From NCBI GenBank assembly GCA_008931825.1, contig QXVZ01010116.1:1-64000 (forward strand): a stretch of DNA of 64,000 nucleotides. The letters are read 5' to 3'. A program made the translations under genes and the position numbers. Numbering within the stretch: the first letter of the stretch is position 1; the number at the start of each line of letters is the position of its first letter. The stretch is from Phallusia fumigata (taxonomy: Eukaryota > Chordata > Ascidiacea > Phlebobranchia > Ascidiidae). Positions 1-11,585 of this stretch are shown piece by piece. The notes beneath the pieces are model-generated. The model was given only the letters and a program-made list of their open reading frames with translations. It did no database searches and was not told the origin of the DNA.

Positions 1-276
1 TGTTTATAACTTGCCTGTAAAACGTGACTTATTATAAGGTCTTGGTGACTGTAAGTTACTTATGAATGTAAAACAAACTCCAGTGGTAATATCTTCTTGA
101 GTAGATATTAAAAAACACATTGGGCTACTTAGAACTTTTAACCCTGGCAAGTTTGGTGTGTATAAATTTTTTTGTTTTCTTCATTTGACTTTGACTTCCA
201 GTTGTAACATCAAACAACATCAGTTTTTATACTGTAGATCATTTTTCTTTAAAACTTTAATTGGCCATCTGCTCAG

Positions 277-1165
277 TTTATAACGGCAATGATAAAACCA
301 CCCTGGTGTTTTCAGATTCTTTATGTATGCTGGGACTGAGAAGTCATTCTATACACGACGACGCAATCAGTTCATCTTCATACTTTGGTCCTGCAACGAA
401 CGACTTTCATCATCATAGATACGGCAGACTTGATACTCCTAACAGACCAGACCTACACTACGGATCGTGGGTTGCTAACAACAGTAAGATAAACATGTTT
501 GTGCTTTGGCAGAAACAAAATGGCTTTTCCGTTGCAAAAGCATCCAACTCGAACATACGACAATCAGAATTTTTGAAGTCTTTTACATATCGCTACCCAC
601 AACCATCGCTTCTGTTTTATCAGGGGCGGCTGGAGAATGGATTGAAGTCGACTTGCTAGAGCCTGAAACAATTACTGGGGTCATTACACAAGGAAGGAAC
701 CAGCTGGATCAATGGGTGACGCGGTATAATATCAAGTACATGCGGCCACATGAAACTGCTTGGCAAACTGTCAAGGACGCTTCTGGCCACGATGATGTAA
801 GTTGTTAGCTCAACCATTTTTGTGCCCATGTATACTTATTGAACTCTGTCTACGATAAGTAATCACTGTATAGCGCCTCTAATAGATCATGTAATCACTT
901 TCGGTGCTATCTTGTCCAACCCGACCGTTTGTTGTAATGATACTGTAGAGTAATTAGCCAGCGGTGGCAATTAAATACAACACTGTATTTTAATCGCTTG
1001 AATTTTTAATTATTATATGTTTTGTAGCTTTTCTATGGGAACAGCGACTCGGACACTGAAGTAACCAACATGTTTCATCGGCCGATAGTTGCAGTCAAGC
1101 TTCGTCTTGTGGCCCAGCAGTGGCACAACTATATTTCGCTGCGCCACGAATACTTGACTTGCTAG
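277..1165 (+). CDS. Discoidin (F5/8 type C) domain protein, 3' part of gene
   Basis: Three exons can be read at about 277-483, 624-796 and 1028-1165. Their phases agree: a gtaaga donor after 483 in phase 1, an acceptor CAG at 621-623, and a gtaagt donor after 796 in phase 0. The product runs from a Cys in CMLGLRSHSI through the discoidin signatures SYFGP, GEWIEVDLLEPETITGV and WVTRYNIKYM to AVKLRL, and ends in a final Cys followed by TAG. This is one almost complete F5/8C beta-sandwich, the kind that binds phospholipids, glycans or cell-surface partners outside the cell. An AATAAA lies at 1253-1258. The 5' end, any signal peptide and other domains lie to the left of the window. Family assignment is secure; the ligand cannot be inferred. 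Confidence 0.85.
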
Positions 1166-1850
1166 AAGCGAGACAAGTGCTTCAAATCACAAACGAAACG
1201 ATTGCCTTGGATAATTCATTGTAGTTGGCAATTGAGTTCGAAATGTAATTTGAATAAATTGTGGTGTCTTATCACGAAGTAGATACAATACAATGTTACA
1301 GATGTTTGGAATATACATAAACCATAGAAAAAACTTTAAAAGTTTGGAAACAAAAACCCATTTATTAAAGCGCGTTTGCGTTGCGATTGGAATGTTTCAA
1401 ATTGGTAAAAATGTCAGCATTAATTCAATAACGTTTGAAACCAGTTGTGATTCATACAGCAACGCAATCGGTAGCAATGTAATCGCCCTTGAGGCACTTG
1501 AAACACATTGCGCTTAGCTCGAACAAACATACGATTAATTCATCCGGATCGAGTTCCTCAACGACCGGAGACGCCTTCAGGTGTTGTTCGCATAAAATGC
1601 CAGGCTGAAAGGAAGAGGGGGCACTGTCGCTCCCGCAGTGCCGACCTTGGCATATTTTTTGCCTTTAATAGAAAAATTTAAAACCCGTGATTTTCGTTTC
1701 GTACCAAACCTTGAACGCTACTTGAAAACAATGTAATAAACTTTTATTACCTCATTATTTCCTAAAAGTGCAATGCAAGCTAAAAATTTACAAATTCGAA
1801 AGATATAAATATCGCCAGGTGTCGCTGCTGATATAGTACTGCGGGGCGAA
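1166..1850. other. 3' flank of the discoidin gene, no gene seen
   Basis: AT-rich sequence with no exon-like frame. The first 120 bases from 1251 recur at 3461-3579. Confidence 0.5.
1253..1258 (+). terminator. Polyadenylation signal of the discoidin gene
   Basis: An AATAAA hexamer lies about 88 bases after the TAG stop, a normal distance for a short metazoan 3' untranslated region. Confidence 0.5.
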
Positions 1851-1854
1851 AACT

Positions 1855-2120
1855 TAAATTCACGTCCCGTAGGGGCGAGCGCTTGGTCGAAGGGGCTGAG
1901 GCGCTCGACCTATATATAGACATAAAAAACCTGATCGGGATTCGTTCTCGGGATCGTCCCGGGTTCGAACCCCGTGAAAAAAAAAATAAATAAAAAAAAT
2001 AAATTCACGTCCCGGGGCGGGCGCTCGGTCAAATAGGCTGAAACGCTCGATCCATACAAACACAAAAAAACTGTTTGAGATTCGAACTCGGGATCGTCCC
2101 GCGTTCGTATCCAGTGGAAA
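1855..2120 (+). repeat. Head-to-tail dimer of a tRNA-derived SINE-like repeat
   Basis: Two related units of about 120-136 bp lie head to tail (about 1855-1990 and 2001-2120). Each begins aaattcacgtcccg and ends near an A-rich tract. Unit one carries an A-box-like TGGTCGAAGGG near 1890 and a perfect B box GGTTCGAACCC at 1962-1972. Unit two carries weaker copies, with gcgttcgtatcc in place of the B box. The polymerase III boxes plus an A-rich tail point to a tRNA-derived SINE. The spacing between boxes is longer than in a real tRNA and no acceptor stem pairs, so these are not functional tRNA genes. Confidence 0.6.
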
Positions 2121-3459
2121 AATAGTTTTTTTTACTGCTACTCGGTAGCGTCCTGTTTGCGTAAAATGCCATTTGTTGAGTTTATATTAATTGTCACATC
2201 GCCATTTCACTTTTGTTGAGCAACTAAATCACAAAAGTTTATCGCGTACGTTAAAAATGTGCCCAGCTTCAGTAAGCAAAACATGGTTGTTGATGTAGAG
2301 CACAAAAAGTGCCAAAATTTATAGAAATTGCATGCGTATCAACACTAAATGAAGCGGCAAAACAATACAACCCAATAATTTTTGTCCTTCAAAAGTAATT
2401 TTCCTCATGCTGAAAATTATGTTTTTAAACAAATGGAATACCATTAAAACAATCTGATGACGTTTGCATAAACCTAATAACATATATAAGGTCTTTGATT
2501 TTAGTCTTGTCGATTCACGCAAATCAGGATAAAATCCAGTTTAAGGAACAATCAACTTGGGGTGCTTCGTGGAAGCTCAACTACCTCGAAGTTCATGGGT
2601 TCTTGGGTGTTCGTGCATTAAAAAGCACTGATTTCTCGGGAAAATGCTGGTGTATTGGTCGTCCAAATATATTTCTATTTTAAAAGTGGGACAACTATAG
2701 CCTAGGTGTCTGATTATGCATAGAGTTGCATGGTTTCGCATTACCTACGCCCGGCCTGTTGAGCCCTTGTCAACTGTTGAGCTATAGCAAAGAAACTAAT
2801 GTTCATACATTCGACAACATAAAAATGCATATGTGGCTTTGGGTCGCAGACGTTCGGTAAACAGGCATAAAATGTACATTGCTTGCTAGTCCTGTGCTAT
2901 ACAGGGAATTGCGATGTCGCTAGTCAGTAAATAAGATTAGAAAAATGCTCCTGTTCAAGGTCAATGAAAGGCCCAGTGTGTTAGTCAGGATTCGATGGTA
3001 AAGATTATATAAGGGCGTTGGAAAATCATGTTATCAGCATATTTCTTGGTATCCCTTCATGCACACGTCAGTTGTCGACAACACATAAAAGACTGTGCGT
3101 GCAAATTCCCTCGTGACACGACTTGTTTTGCGGTGTATATATATATGTATACATATGCATTTTATGTGAGAGAGCGTGGCTTACAATCCAAACCACTGCA
3201 AGTTAAAGATGTTTTAGAGACAAAGTCTTAAGGGAAAGTTTTTGCTTGCAAAGTGATGATAAAATAAAGTTTTACATTAAATTGTAGTTCAAAAGCAGTT
3301 GCAAATATTTTGATTCAAATTTGATTATGAATGTCATGTATGGTGTGACTGTCATGACAAAAAACTAATTTTGTAACTGCGAAAACCCAGCAGAACGTAT
3401 GTCGCATAAATGGATCGTCACGAAAATGTATAACTTTTGTGTATATTAGAAGGTACATT
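2121..3459. other. Intergenic, no gene recognised
   Basis: AT-rich sequence. Short open frames near 2495-2683 and 3028-3231 have no domain features or convincing splice context. A short TA-rich simple tract lies near 3136-3160. Confidence 0.5.
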
Positions 3460-3460
3460 N

Positions 3461-3579
3461 TGAATAAATTGTGGTGTCTAATCACGAAGTAGATACAATA
3501 AAATGTTATAGATGTATGGAATAAACATACACCATAGTAAGAACTTTAAAAGTTGGAAACAAAAACCCATTTATTAAAG
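3461..3579. repeat. Second copy of the 1251-1370 sequence, beginning at a single-n join
   Basis: Immediately after the n at 3460 the sequence repeats 1251-1370, with about eight substitutions and a one-base indel, and includes the discoidin polyadenylation signal. Beyond about 3580 the two copies diverge completely: here the transporter copy follows. It may be a dispersed repeat or a divergent haplotype placed next to other sequence. Confidence 0.7.
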
Positions 3580-4216
3580 AGTTGCGACAAGGTTTGTTGC
3601 CTTCTTTAAGCGCTTGAGCTCTTGTAGGGGGCTTCGGTGGGTGATCGGTCACAAAAATTGCCAGTAAAAGATTAACTACTGCTGCAACCGTCAGCAACGA
3701 ACCGTACATTTTCACTAGTTTTACTTGATCATTTCGTAACGATTCGTCGTCTTTGCCGTGACTAGTTTTAGAAAACCTGTCAAGTATTGTAACCAATATT
3801 GAACCCACTGCCATTCCGCCGTATACGCCAAAAAGCTAAATTCCTATGGAAGTGCCAACCTCGCTTTCCGGAAACCGAAGTACGGCAAAAGTGATATGGT
3901 AAAACAAGCATAACCGACAGTAAGGCAGCTAGCGGTGGTATTTGTAATAAAACGTAGTTTGAGTTAATGACATGACGACAAAGCAGCCAGTGGCAAAGTT
4001 GCCACAAGCCACGAAGTGGGCTGTTGTAGCCCGGTCCCCCTGCCAGTATGCCACGTGAAAAATTGCCACGTATATATCACTGATCACGCCGAAACTGGAA
4101 AATGCAAGACCGCTAAAAAATGCTAAAAATACTTGCGCTGTCAGAAACAACCATCTGCGTTTATATAATTTAACTTCTTGATCTCTAGCACTTAAAAGGG
4201 GTTCAAACGCATTCAT
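3560..4216 (-). pseudogene. SLC49/FLVCR-like major facilitator transporter, decayed partial copy
   Basis: From 4216 downwards a frame opens with a Met and reads YKRRWLFLTAQVFLAFFSGL then VISDIYVAIFH. This resembles the start of SLC49 (FLVCR/MFSD7) transporters, where YxRRW precedes transmembrane helix 1. Further 3' the fragments IPPLAALLSVMLVLP, FPESEVGTSIGI and VYGGMAVGSILVTILDRFSK match the helix 4-5 region. A third segment gives one more hydrophobic helix and a Pro-rich loop (TDHPPKPPT). These segments lie in different frames (a shift near 3890) with an in-frame TAG near 3837. At about 210 residues the copy is under half the family length. No introns are evident, so it could be a processed or truncated copy. 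Family call moderate; pseudogene status fairly likely, unless the breaks are sequencing errors. Confidence 0.55.
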
Positions 4217-4315
4217 ATTTTATGCGACTCCAACCGCTAATGACCTTACCTCTTACACCACTATTTAATTCTGTTCCAAACAGGACCACGCACAACACGT
4301 TTTGACAGCAATTTA

Positions 4316-5773
4316 TCAAATGCGGTATCCTGCCTTCGGCAATGTCATATTCCATATAGTGACAGCACATGCGTTTCGGAATTTGAAAACAATTTTTTTT
4401 ATGCGCGAAATGCTATCTTTTAAATGTTTTTTGTTTATTTCACAAAATGCATTGATCATGAAGTCGTAATTTGGCCCAAATCGTTTCATCTGTCATTCTT
4501 GTTACGGTCGAAAATGTTTTGAACGTGTCGTGCCAGCTTTGTAATTTGTCACTGTGTTTGCCCGTCACACAAAGGACCGCAAAACACGATAATGGTTTGC
4601 AAGCTGTAGGATTACAAATATTTACGAGCGCCAAATGATCGAAATGATTCAGAAATTACAACGGTTCCAGGCTCTTTAACCGCATAACCTCATCATCAAT
4701 CTTATGACCTCACCAAGAGGGTTTTCTCAAAGGAAGTTACGGACTTGTGCGCCCAAGTCATTGCTGCTTTTCAAAGTTTGCATACTTTTAGTAACCTGTT
4801 GAAGGTTCCTTACGCCACATATCCACATGCCTAATGCTAATGTGTCAAGGCTTTAATACATAAGACTGTCAATAACTACGTTGTTTTTAAATGTTATGTA
4901 AGGTGCATTCGTTACTTTCGACATATTTACTTGAGGAATAATCAACTACATATTTTAATTGCGGTGTAGGTAAATTTTCTACTATCCAAACCATTATGTT
5001 TAAATCATATTGTCGCACTGTGCAACATACCTAATTTGCTTATTTTAATTACATCCGCCACGCACGACAAAACGTTCAGGGTATCTCCGGTGCAGCATTG
5101 TTCTGTCTATAGACAAGCCAATACCGTCGTGGAACTAAGTCTCCAATTTTCTTGTGTTGGTTAAGTTACGGGAAGCAGTTTTCGTAAGACGGTTGGGTGC
5201 ATAAGAGTTCTTTGAATTGCAGAAAAGTAAATGCAATACAGAGCAGCACAATATCAAGCATTAGTCACACAAGCGCTGAACAAAAACTACACAACAAACA
5301 CACTTCATATAAGTCAAATCCCAAATATTTAGTACAATTAACAACATAACTGCAAAAGAGCTTGTATGTAGAAAATATAGTGTAATGGAATCCTTTTAAC
5401 AATCACTGTTGCCATCATCAGTAAAGCAGTTGATTTAAAGTTTTGCAATATATATTCACTCTATGCAAGGTATTGGCAGAAATGTTTTTGAGTAATCTAC
5501 TCTTCAAGTTTGTGTCTGCTGCAGGGATGGGGAACCTGTGGCCTTTTGGAGCCACAATTTATTATGTCGTAGTTTGATATTGATTTTAGCTTACTTTGAC
5601 ATTATCGGTATTATTAGATTACATTGCGATTGTAAGTTGGTTGTCCCTGCAATCACTAGATAACTACATGAATTGGCTGCAAGATGATTTGCTTGGTATG
5701 TGATGCTGTAAATTAAAATTACTTAACACATAAGCCTTAACGGGATAATATGACAAACCACATATATAGTCAT
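4316..5773. repeat. First copy of a 1.46-kb near-duplicate joined at the n at 5774
   Basis: This segment matches 5775-7246 almost end to end, with scattered substitutions and small indels (for example catgcg versus cagcg near 4370/5827). It stops at the n in the middle of a MITE whose complete form is in the second copy. It contains no recognisable exon. Best explained as two haplotypes of one locus placed in tandem. Confidence 0.8.
5522..5773. mobile_element. Same hAT MITE, cut by the n join
   Basis: Matches 6995-7246, including the CAGGGATGGGGAACCTG terminus, and ends at the n at 5774. It represents the same insertion in the other copy rather than a second insertion. Confidence 0.7.
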
Positions 5774-5774
5774 N

Positions 5775-7246
5775 TCAAATGCGGTATCCTGCCTTCGGCA
5801 ATGTCATATTTCATATAGTGACAGCACAGCGTTTTGGAATTTGAAAACAACTTTTTTTATGCGCGAAATGCTTTCTTTTAAAATTTTTTTTGTTTATTTC
5901 ACAAAATGCATTGATCATGAAGTCGTAATTTGGCCCCAAATCGTTTTATCTGTCATTCTTCTTACGGTCAAAAATGTTTTGAACGTGGCGTGCCAGCTTT
6001 GTAATTTGTCACTGTGTTTGCCCGTCACACAAAGGACCGCAAAACACGATAATGGTTTGCAGCTGTACGATTACAAATATTTACGTGCGCCAAATGATCG
6101 AAATGATTCAGAAATTACAACGGTTATAACATCACCAGGCTCTATAACCGCATAACCTCATTATCAATCTTATGACCTCACCAAGAGGGTTTTCTTAAAT
6201 GAAGATACGGACTTGTGCGCTCAAGTCATTACTGCGTTTTAAAGTTTGCATACTTTTAGTAACCTTTTGAAGGTTACTTACGCCACATAGCCACATGCCT
6301 AATGCTAACGTGTCAAGGCTTTCATACATTGGACTGTCAATAGCTACGTGGTTTTTAAATGTTATGTAAGGTGCATTCGTTACTTTCGACATATTTACTT
6401 CAGGAATAATCAACTACATATTTTAATTGTGGTGTAGGAAAATTTTCTAATATCCAAACCATTAAGTTTAAATCATATTGTCGCACTGTACAACATACCT
6501 AATTTCCTTATTTTAATTACATCCGCCACGCACCACAAAGCGTTCAGGGTATCTCCGGTGCCGCATTGTTCTGTCTATAGACAAGCAATACCGTTGTGGA
6601 AATAAGTTGCCAATTTTCTTGTGTTGATTAAGTTACAGGAAGGCAGTTTTCGTAAGACGGTTGGGTGCATAAGAGTTCTTTGAATTGCAGAAAAGTAAAT
6701 GCAATACAGAGCAGCACAATATCAACTATTAGTCACACAAGCGCTGAACAAAAACTACACAACAAACACACTTGATATATGTAAGTCAAATCCCAAATAT
6801 TTAGTTCAATTAACAACATAACTGCAAAAGAGCTTTGTATCTAGAAAATATATTGTAATGGAATCCTTTTAACAATCACTGTTGCCATCATCAGTAAAGC
6901 AGTTGATTTAAAGTTTTGCAATATATATTCCGTCTATGCAAGGTAATGGCAGAAATGTTTTTGAGTAATCTACTCTTCAAGTTTGTGTCTGCTGCAGGGA
7001 TGGGGAACCTGCGGCCTTTTGAAGTCACAATTTATTATGTCGTAGTTTGATACTGATTTTAGTTCACTTTGACATTATCGGTATTATTAGATCACATTGC
7101 GAATGTAAGTTGGTTGTCCTTACAATCACTTAATAACTACATGAGTTGGCTGCAAGTTGATTTGCTTGGTCTGTGATGCTGTAAATTAAAATTACTTAAC
7201 ACATAAGTCTTAAAGGGATAATATGACAAACCACATATATAGTCAT
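5775..7246. repeat. Second copy of the 1.46-kb near-duplicate
   Basis: It begins exactly after the n at 5774 with the sequence of 4316 and continues past the point where the first copy ends, into the remainder of the MITE and unique sequence. Open frames here (for example 5841-6155) exist in only one copy and are not supported. Confidence 0.8.
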
Positions 7247-7309
7247 TGCGGCCTCTATGAGGAACGATAAATTGTTGCCCTTCATGAATAAAAAGGTTGC
7301 CCACCCCTG
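6995..7309. mobile_element. hAT-type MITE, about 315 bp
   Basis: The element starts CAGGGATGGGGAACCTGCGG and ends in the inverted form of CAGGGGTGGGCAACC, giving imperfect terminal inverted repeats typical of hAT elements. It is flanked by 8-bp direct repeats, gtctgctg (6987-6994) and gtctagtg (7310-7317), that match at six of eight positions. No coding capacity is visible. A truncated copy of the same insertion lies at 5522-5773 in the paired haplotype copy. Confidence 0.75.
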
Positions 7310-7689
7310 GTCTAGTGTTTCTAAAGATTTGTTATTGAACTGCTGGATGACGGCACGTTTCTGGGCGTTGTCGGCTTGTCGTTTGTTGGTGGTTGAATAC
7401 AAATATTAACCTCATGTGGCTGATTCGTAATTGGCTGTAGGTAGTGTACTTCCTCGATCTGACGATCACCCTCTGTTCAAGTGAACAATTTTGCATTATG
7501 AGTTGATTTATTGCGCTACTGAATACTATTTAAGTTATTTCCTCACTTTTAGTAATTAAATTAAATCAAACCAATCAAGCAGTTAAACGTATAATAATGA
7601 ATTGGGAAAGCAATTCTATACTTTAATTCATATATTTCAAAACAACAAAAGTTTATATTTTGAAAAACTTTTAGAATCGAAATTCTTAC

Positions 7690-7873
7690 CCGAATCACTT
7701 TCGTCTTCACATCTTACTTCTACCTCATTCCTTAAAACAATATTTTTTATTGCATCGAGGTTTACTTGAAGACCATTATACTTTTGGTACTGTAAAGCCT
7801 TTCTAAATAAAAAAGCATTGTTACGACTCAAGACCGCAAGGTCGGACGCAGGTAAAACATAAGGTATTTGCAT
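7690..7873 (-). CDS. Orphan exon, possible cytoplasmic tail, unknown family
   Basis: A minus-strand frame from about 7873 reads MQIPYVLPASDLAVLSRNNA, later LQVNLDAIKN and VEVRCEDESDSG, and ends at a strong donor (GGGTAAGAA). The composition (charged, no Cys pattern, acidic end) would suit an intracellular segment. The upstream acceptor is uncertain and no family is recognised. It lies 3' of the transmembrane exon at 8452-8605 on the same strand and may belong to the same gene. Confidence 0.35.
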
Positions 7874-8194
7874 TTGGCAAAGCTTCAGAGGTCACTTGCA
7901 AAATGCTGCAGAACTTTTATTTGACGTCAGTCGAAACCAGTGTTAACCTGCTGTCGCATCATAACTATGCGTCAACATCCTTGGCAGAATTCTACTTTCC
8001 AGAAAGTCATAAAATTATTGTTAGCGCTTGAGTCTGTTTATAGGGCCTACCTAATAAGCAAAACTTGTATCCGTTTTTCAATTGAGGTAGATTTCTTAAA
8101 TGAGTCAAATGAAATCATCTAAATTTCAAAATTCTAAAGACAAAATTCTAAATGTACACCTTTTTTCAAAAAGTGTTGTGATGTTACCTCAAGC

Positions 8195-8420
8195 CAATGG
8201 TTCCCAAGCTTCTGGATTGAGCTCCCCCTTTGCTGATTTCAGAACTTTTCATTCCTCTCCTAATAGACAAGAGTGTGATATAAAGTAGGCTAATATAAAA
8301 TGTTTGAAACTACCGATTTACAAAAAACATACTACTCCTATAATGTATAACTTAACTATCAAGTGGAAACTCCTCCCTTTTACCCGAGGGAAAGATTTCC
8401 ATCATGGTTGGAAACCATTG
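8195..8420. mobile_element. hAT-type MITE, 226 bp
   Basis: The left end CAATGGTTCCCAAGC and the right end, read on the other strand as CAATGGTTTCCAACC, form imperfect terminal inverted repeats. The flanks cctcaagc (8187-8194) and ccttgagc (8421-8428) are 8-bp direct repeats matching at six of eight positions. There is no coding sequence. It lies between the two orphan minus-strand exons, so it would be intronic if they belong together. Confidence 0.7.
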
Positions 8421-8451
8421 CCTTGAGCTGTTACAAAAGAAAACTTTTTAC

Positions 8452-8605
8452 CCTTTTTTCCGTCTTCGCAACGTCACTGTTACAATTACAATGAAAATAA
8501 TGACGATTATGATTCCACCACATATTGCTGACAAAACCATAAAGATGGTCTTTGATGATATTTGGCTTGTTTTGTTACTGTTGGTGCTCACATATACACT
8601 GGTTG
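8452..8605 (-). CDS. Orphan exon encoding one transmembrane segment
   Basis: On the minus strand a clear acceptor (ttgctttgtcacag) precedes an open segment with Ser/Thr/Asn-rich sequence including an NKTS sequon. A single hydrophobic stretch follows (IFMVLSAICGGIIIVIIF, continuing IVIVTVT), then a basic stop-transfer LRRRKKG and a donor GGGTAAAA. This is the pattern of a type I single-pass receptor exon. An in-frame stop lies just upstream of the acceptor, consistent with a true exon boundary. Upstream ectodomain exons were not identified; the polycystin gene ends about 2 kb further up on the same strand. Confidence 0.4.
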
Positions 8606-9670
8606 CTGTGACAAAGCAAATTGGTTACATTTGCAAATAAGCATCGAAAATCGGTTTGTGAGTCAATCCACATTTTAGCTTAAATGTTTTTTATGTTTAT
8701 CATTATGCTTACATCAACAACCTTAACTAAGTTTGACCTACTTGTCATGATTTTCTCGCAAATGTATCTAGCTCTGTGGTTTGTACATGGTACGTCAAAC
8801 CATCCGTATGNAATGTTTATCTCAACCTTACTGAAATAGTGCTTCGCCTACTAGTATTTTGCAGTCCCTAGTTAACTTGACGACATCAGGGCGAATCCAA
8901 AACTGTAACATGCTTGCCTAAGTTTCTTGAAACATTTACCTTTCCTAAAATATAAGTGATTTGACGAGATCAACTATGTTGTAATCAACAATTTTGACAT
9001 TCGGTTGACTTGTAAGACAAAAATTTTGAACTGTCGTTTTTTTGACACAGATGCAAAGCAAATGCTTTGAATGAATGCGTTTCAGCACATAACAGAATAT
9101 AAATAGAGCTTGCAAAGAACCGCGTGACAAAGGAAGGCTTTAAGTTCATCTCCTTGCTGATTTCAATGGAATATATGAAGAAAATCTATTAATAGTTAGG
9201 GCAAGAAAACCGGGCCTTCACGATTTGGAAGGTCATCCATATGAGAACAATTTACATGACAATAAAGAATACAAAAATAAATAGCATTATTGTATTTCTC
9301 ATATTAGTTTATTTCTATTACACGAAAATCAACAATCTTTAAGAGCAAGCGTAGGTTTGACTAAAAACGTTAGGTGACTACGGCACATAAAACGCATGAA
9401 AGGGAGGGGGTTAAAGAAAAGTGTATTTTTCCGATGATCACAATGTATGTGAAATCAGAGTTTGTCGATTCGAGTTTTGCATAAATGATCGTATAGGAAT
9501 TAAAGTTCAATTTTGAACTATCCAAGAATAACTCGCTGATTTCAATGGGTCCAAGTTGAAACCGAGCATTTATACTTCGAATAGTCTCCCTACTGTACTT
9601 ATAATTCGGAAGGTCACGCTAAATAGCCTATGTAAATAAATTTGCATCACATTAAAATAAGAAACAGGTA
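8606..9670. other. Non-coding stretch with an isolated n at 8811
   Basis: AT-rich, no supported exon. Two loosely related segments sharing gctgatttcaatgg lie near 9157 and 9537. Unlike the other joins, the n at 8811 shows no obvious duplicate on its two sides. Confidence 0.4.
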
Positions 9671-10934
9671 ATGATAGATAACTGCCTCAAAAAAGATTAG
9701 CTTCTGACGTATTGGATCTAGAAATACTTATTCGATACAATTTAAGGTATACAAAAAACCTTGATGACATATGTATTTACTTACAAACTTGTTAGGGGGT
9801 AAATGAATACAGAGGAATGTAGAGATAATGCTGTGTTCCTTGACTTTGTACTTATTATTTCAACCGAATTTGATCTGTATGTCATACAAGACAATGATCA
9901 TTAAATTTTTTGTAGTCAAGTTGAAATTGTTATTAACCGACATTTGCATACATTACGCTTTGTAACTTTGCCAGTTTCACCTCAAACGTCATATGTACAG
10001 CTGAGCTGAGAGCTGTGGGCCCCTTTTATTAAATCAGATAGTACTGTTACACACTATAAGATGAAAGTGTTGTCTTTAAGAAAACGACTTTGATTTGAAT
10101 TAGTCGTTTTTTGCAAGTTTGACCGTAACTGTGAGTATTTTATTTCTCGATTATCGTTCGTGCCCCCTGAAAAGTCAGTTGAGCGCTTCACCGCAACAGC
10201 GTGACAACACCGTAATGCGTAGATCCTGTCAAAAGCTGTGGATGCACTCTACAAGGCGACAACCACTGACAACATCGTATTTTCGAGGAGGTTGAAACGA
10301 CCAACGACTTGTATTTCGAAGTTACACGGAGTATTTTGTCAAATTCAAACATAAGATACAATTTGTACGACCAGCAAACTAAATGTCGGAAATAGTTACA
10401 GCAAACTAGCACAGACCGTTATAACAGAACAAGTGTTGAATTCCACCTAAGTGCCCAAATTTAAACATTGACATAAAACTCCTCATTACATAGGTCAGCA
10501 TCTGAATTCCATTTTTCTTCCTTCAACTCTAATTCTAGCTCCTGTATAGAAGTTTGTGCATAAAAATCAACTTCCATATTGGTGACAAACTTAACCAAAA
10601 CATCGACCCGTTTTTCCAATGTTTCTATCGGTGTTTCTACAACTTCAATTGCATTTGTCTGATGAGTACCTGCCAATCAACAACATTGTAAAATATGTGT
10701 GCAACAATTGTAACACGTTCACATACTTATGTTTCTTGTGATCCATTTGGGCATCATGTTAAAGAAATATCCAGTCATTTGTTGCTTGAGAAAATCCACC
10801 ATTTCAAATTTATTTCTGTCTTTTTCCACTTCCCATCGTGCCTTTAACCATAAAATGCCATTTACATTTTGACTTTTGCATGTATATTTGTTTGTGAAAT
10901 AACATCTCGTCGAAGTCCGCAAGTTTAAACTTTT
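9671..10934. repeat. Alternative copy of the polycystin 3' end
   Basis: This matches 10936-12059 with substitutions and with two extra stretches, about 120 bp at 9692-9811 and 17 bp near 9990. It includes full copies of the last two polycystin exons (minus strand, 10461-10669 and about 10727-10934). The last-exon protein is identical in both copies. It ends at the n at 10935. The copy contiguous with the rest of the gene is 10936-12059, so this one is probably the other haplotype. Confidence 0.8.
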
Positions 10935-11585
10935 NATGATAGATAACTGCCTCAAAGAGGAATGTAGAGATAATGCTGTGTTCCTTGACTTTGTACTTAT
11001 TATTTTAACCGAATTTGATTTGTATGTCATACAAGACAATGATCATAAAATTTTTTGTAGTCAAGTTGAAATTGTTATTAACCGACATTTGCATACATTA
11101 CGCTTTGTAACTTTGCCAGTTTCACCTCAAACGAGAGCTGTGGGCCCCTTTTATTAAATCACATAGTACTGTTACACACTATAAGATGAAAGTGTTGTCT
11201 TTAAGAAAACGACGTTGATTTGAATTAGTCGTTTTTTGCAAGTTTGACCATAACTGTGAGTATTTTATTTCTCGATTATCGTTCGTGCCCCCTGAAAAGT
11301 CAGTTGAGCGCTTCACCGCAACAGCGTGACAACACCGTAATGCGTAGATCCTGTCAAAAGCTGTGGATGCACTCTACAAGGCGACAACCACTGACAACAT
11401 CGTATTTTCGAGGAGGTTCAAACGACCAACGACTTGTATTTTGAAGTTACACGGAGTATTTTGTCAAATTCAAACATAAGATACAATTTGTACGACCAGC
11501 AAACTAAATGTCGGAAATAGTTACAGCAAACTAGCACAGACCGTTGTAACAGAACAAGTGTTGAATTCCACCTAAGTGCCCAAAT

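Noticed and set aside
1860-2063. tRNA genes or a small protein in the tRNA-like dimer
   Set aside because: No paired acceptor stem, altered box spacing and A-rich tails; fits a SINE better.
5841-6155. 104-codon open frame
   Set aside because: The equivalent sequence at 4384-4700 in the paired copy has indels that break the frame, and there is no domain.
10461-10934. Second polycystin-like gene made of the duplicated tail exons
   Set aside because: The exons are a copy of 11586-12059 joined at an n, with an identical last-exon protein; best taken as the other haplotype.
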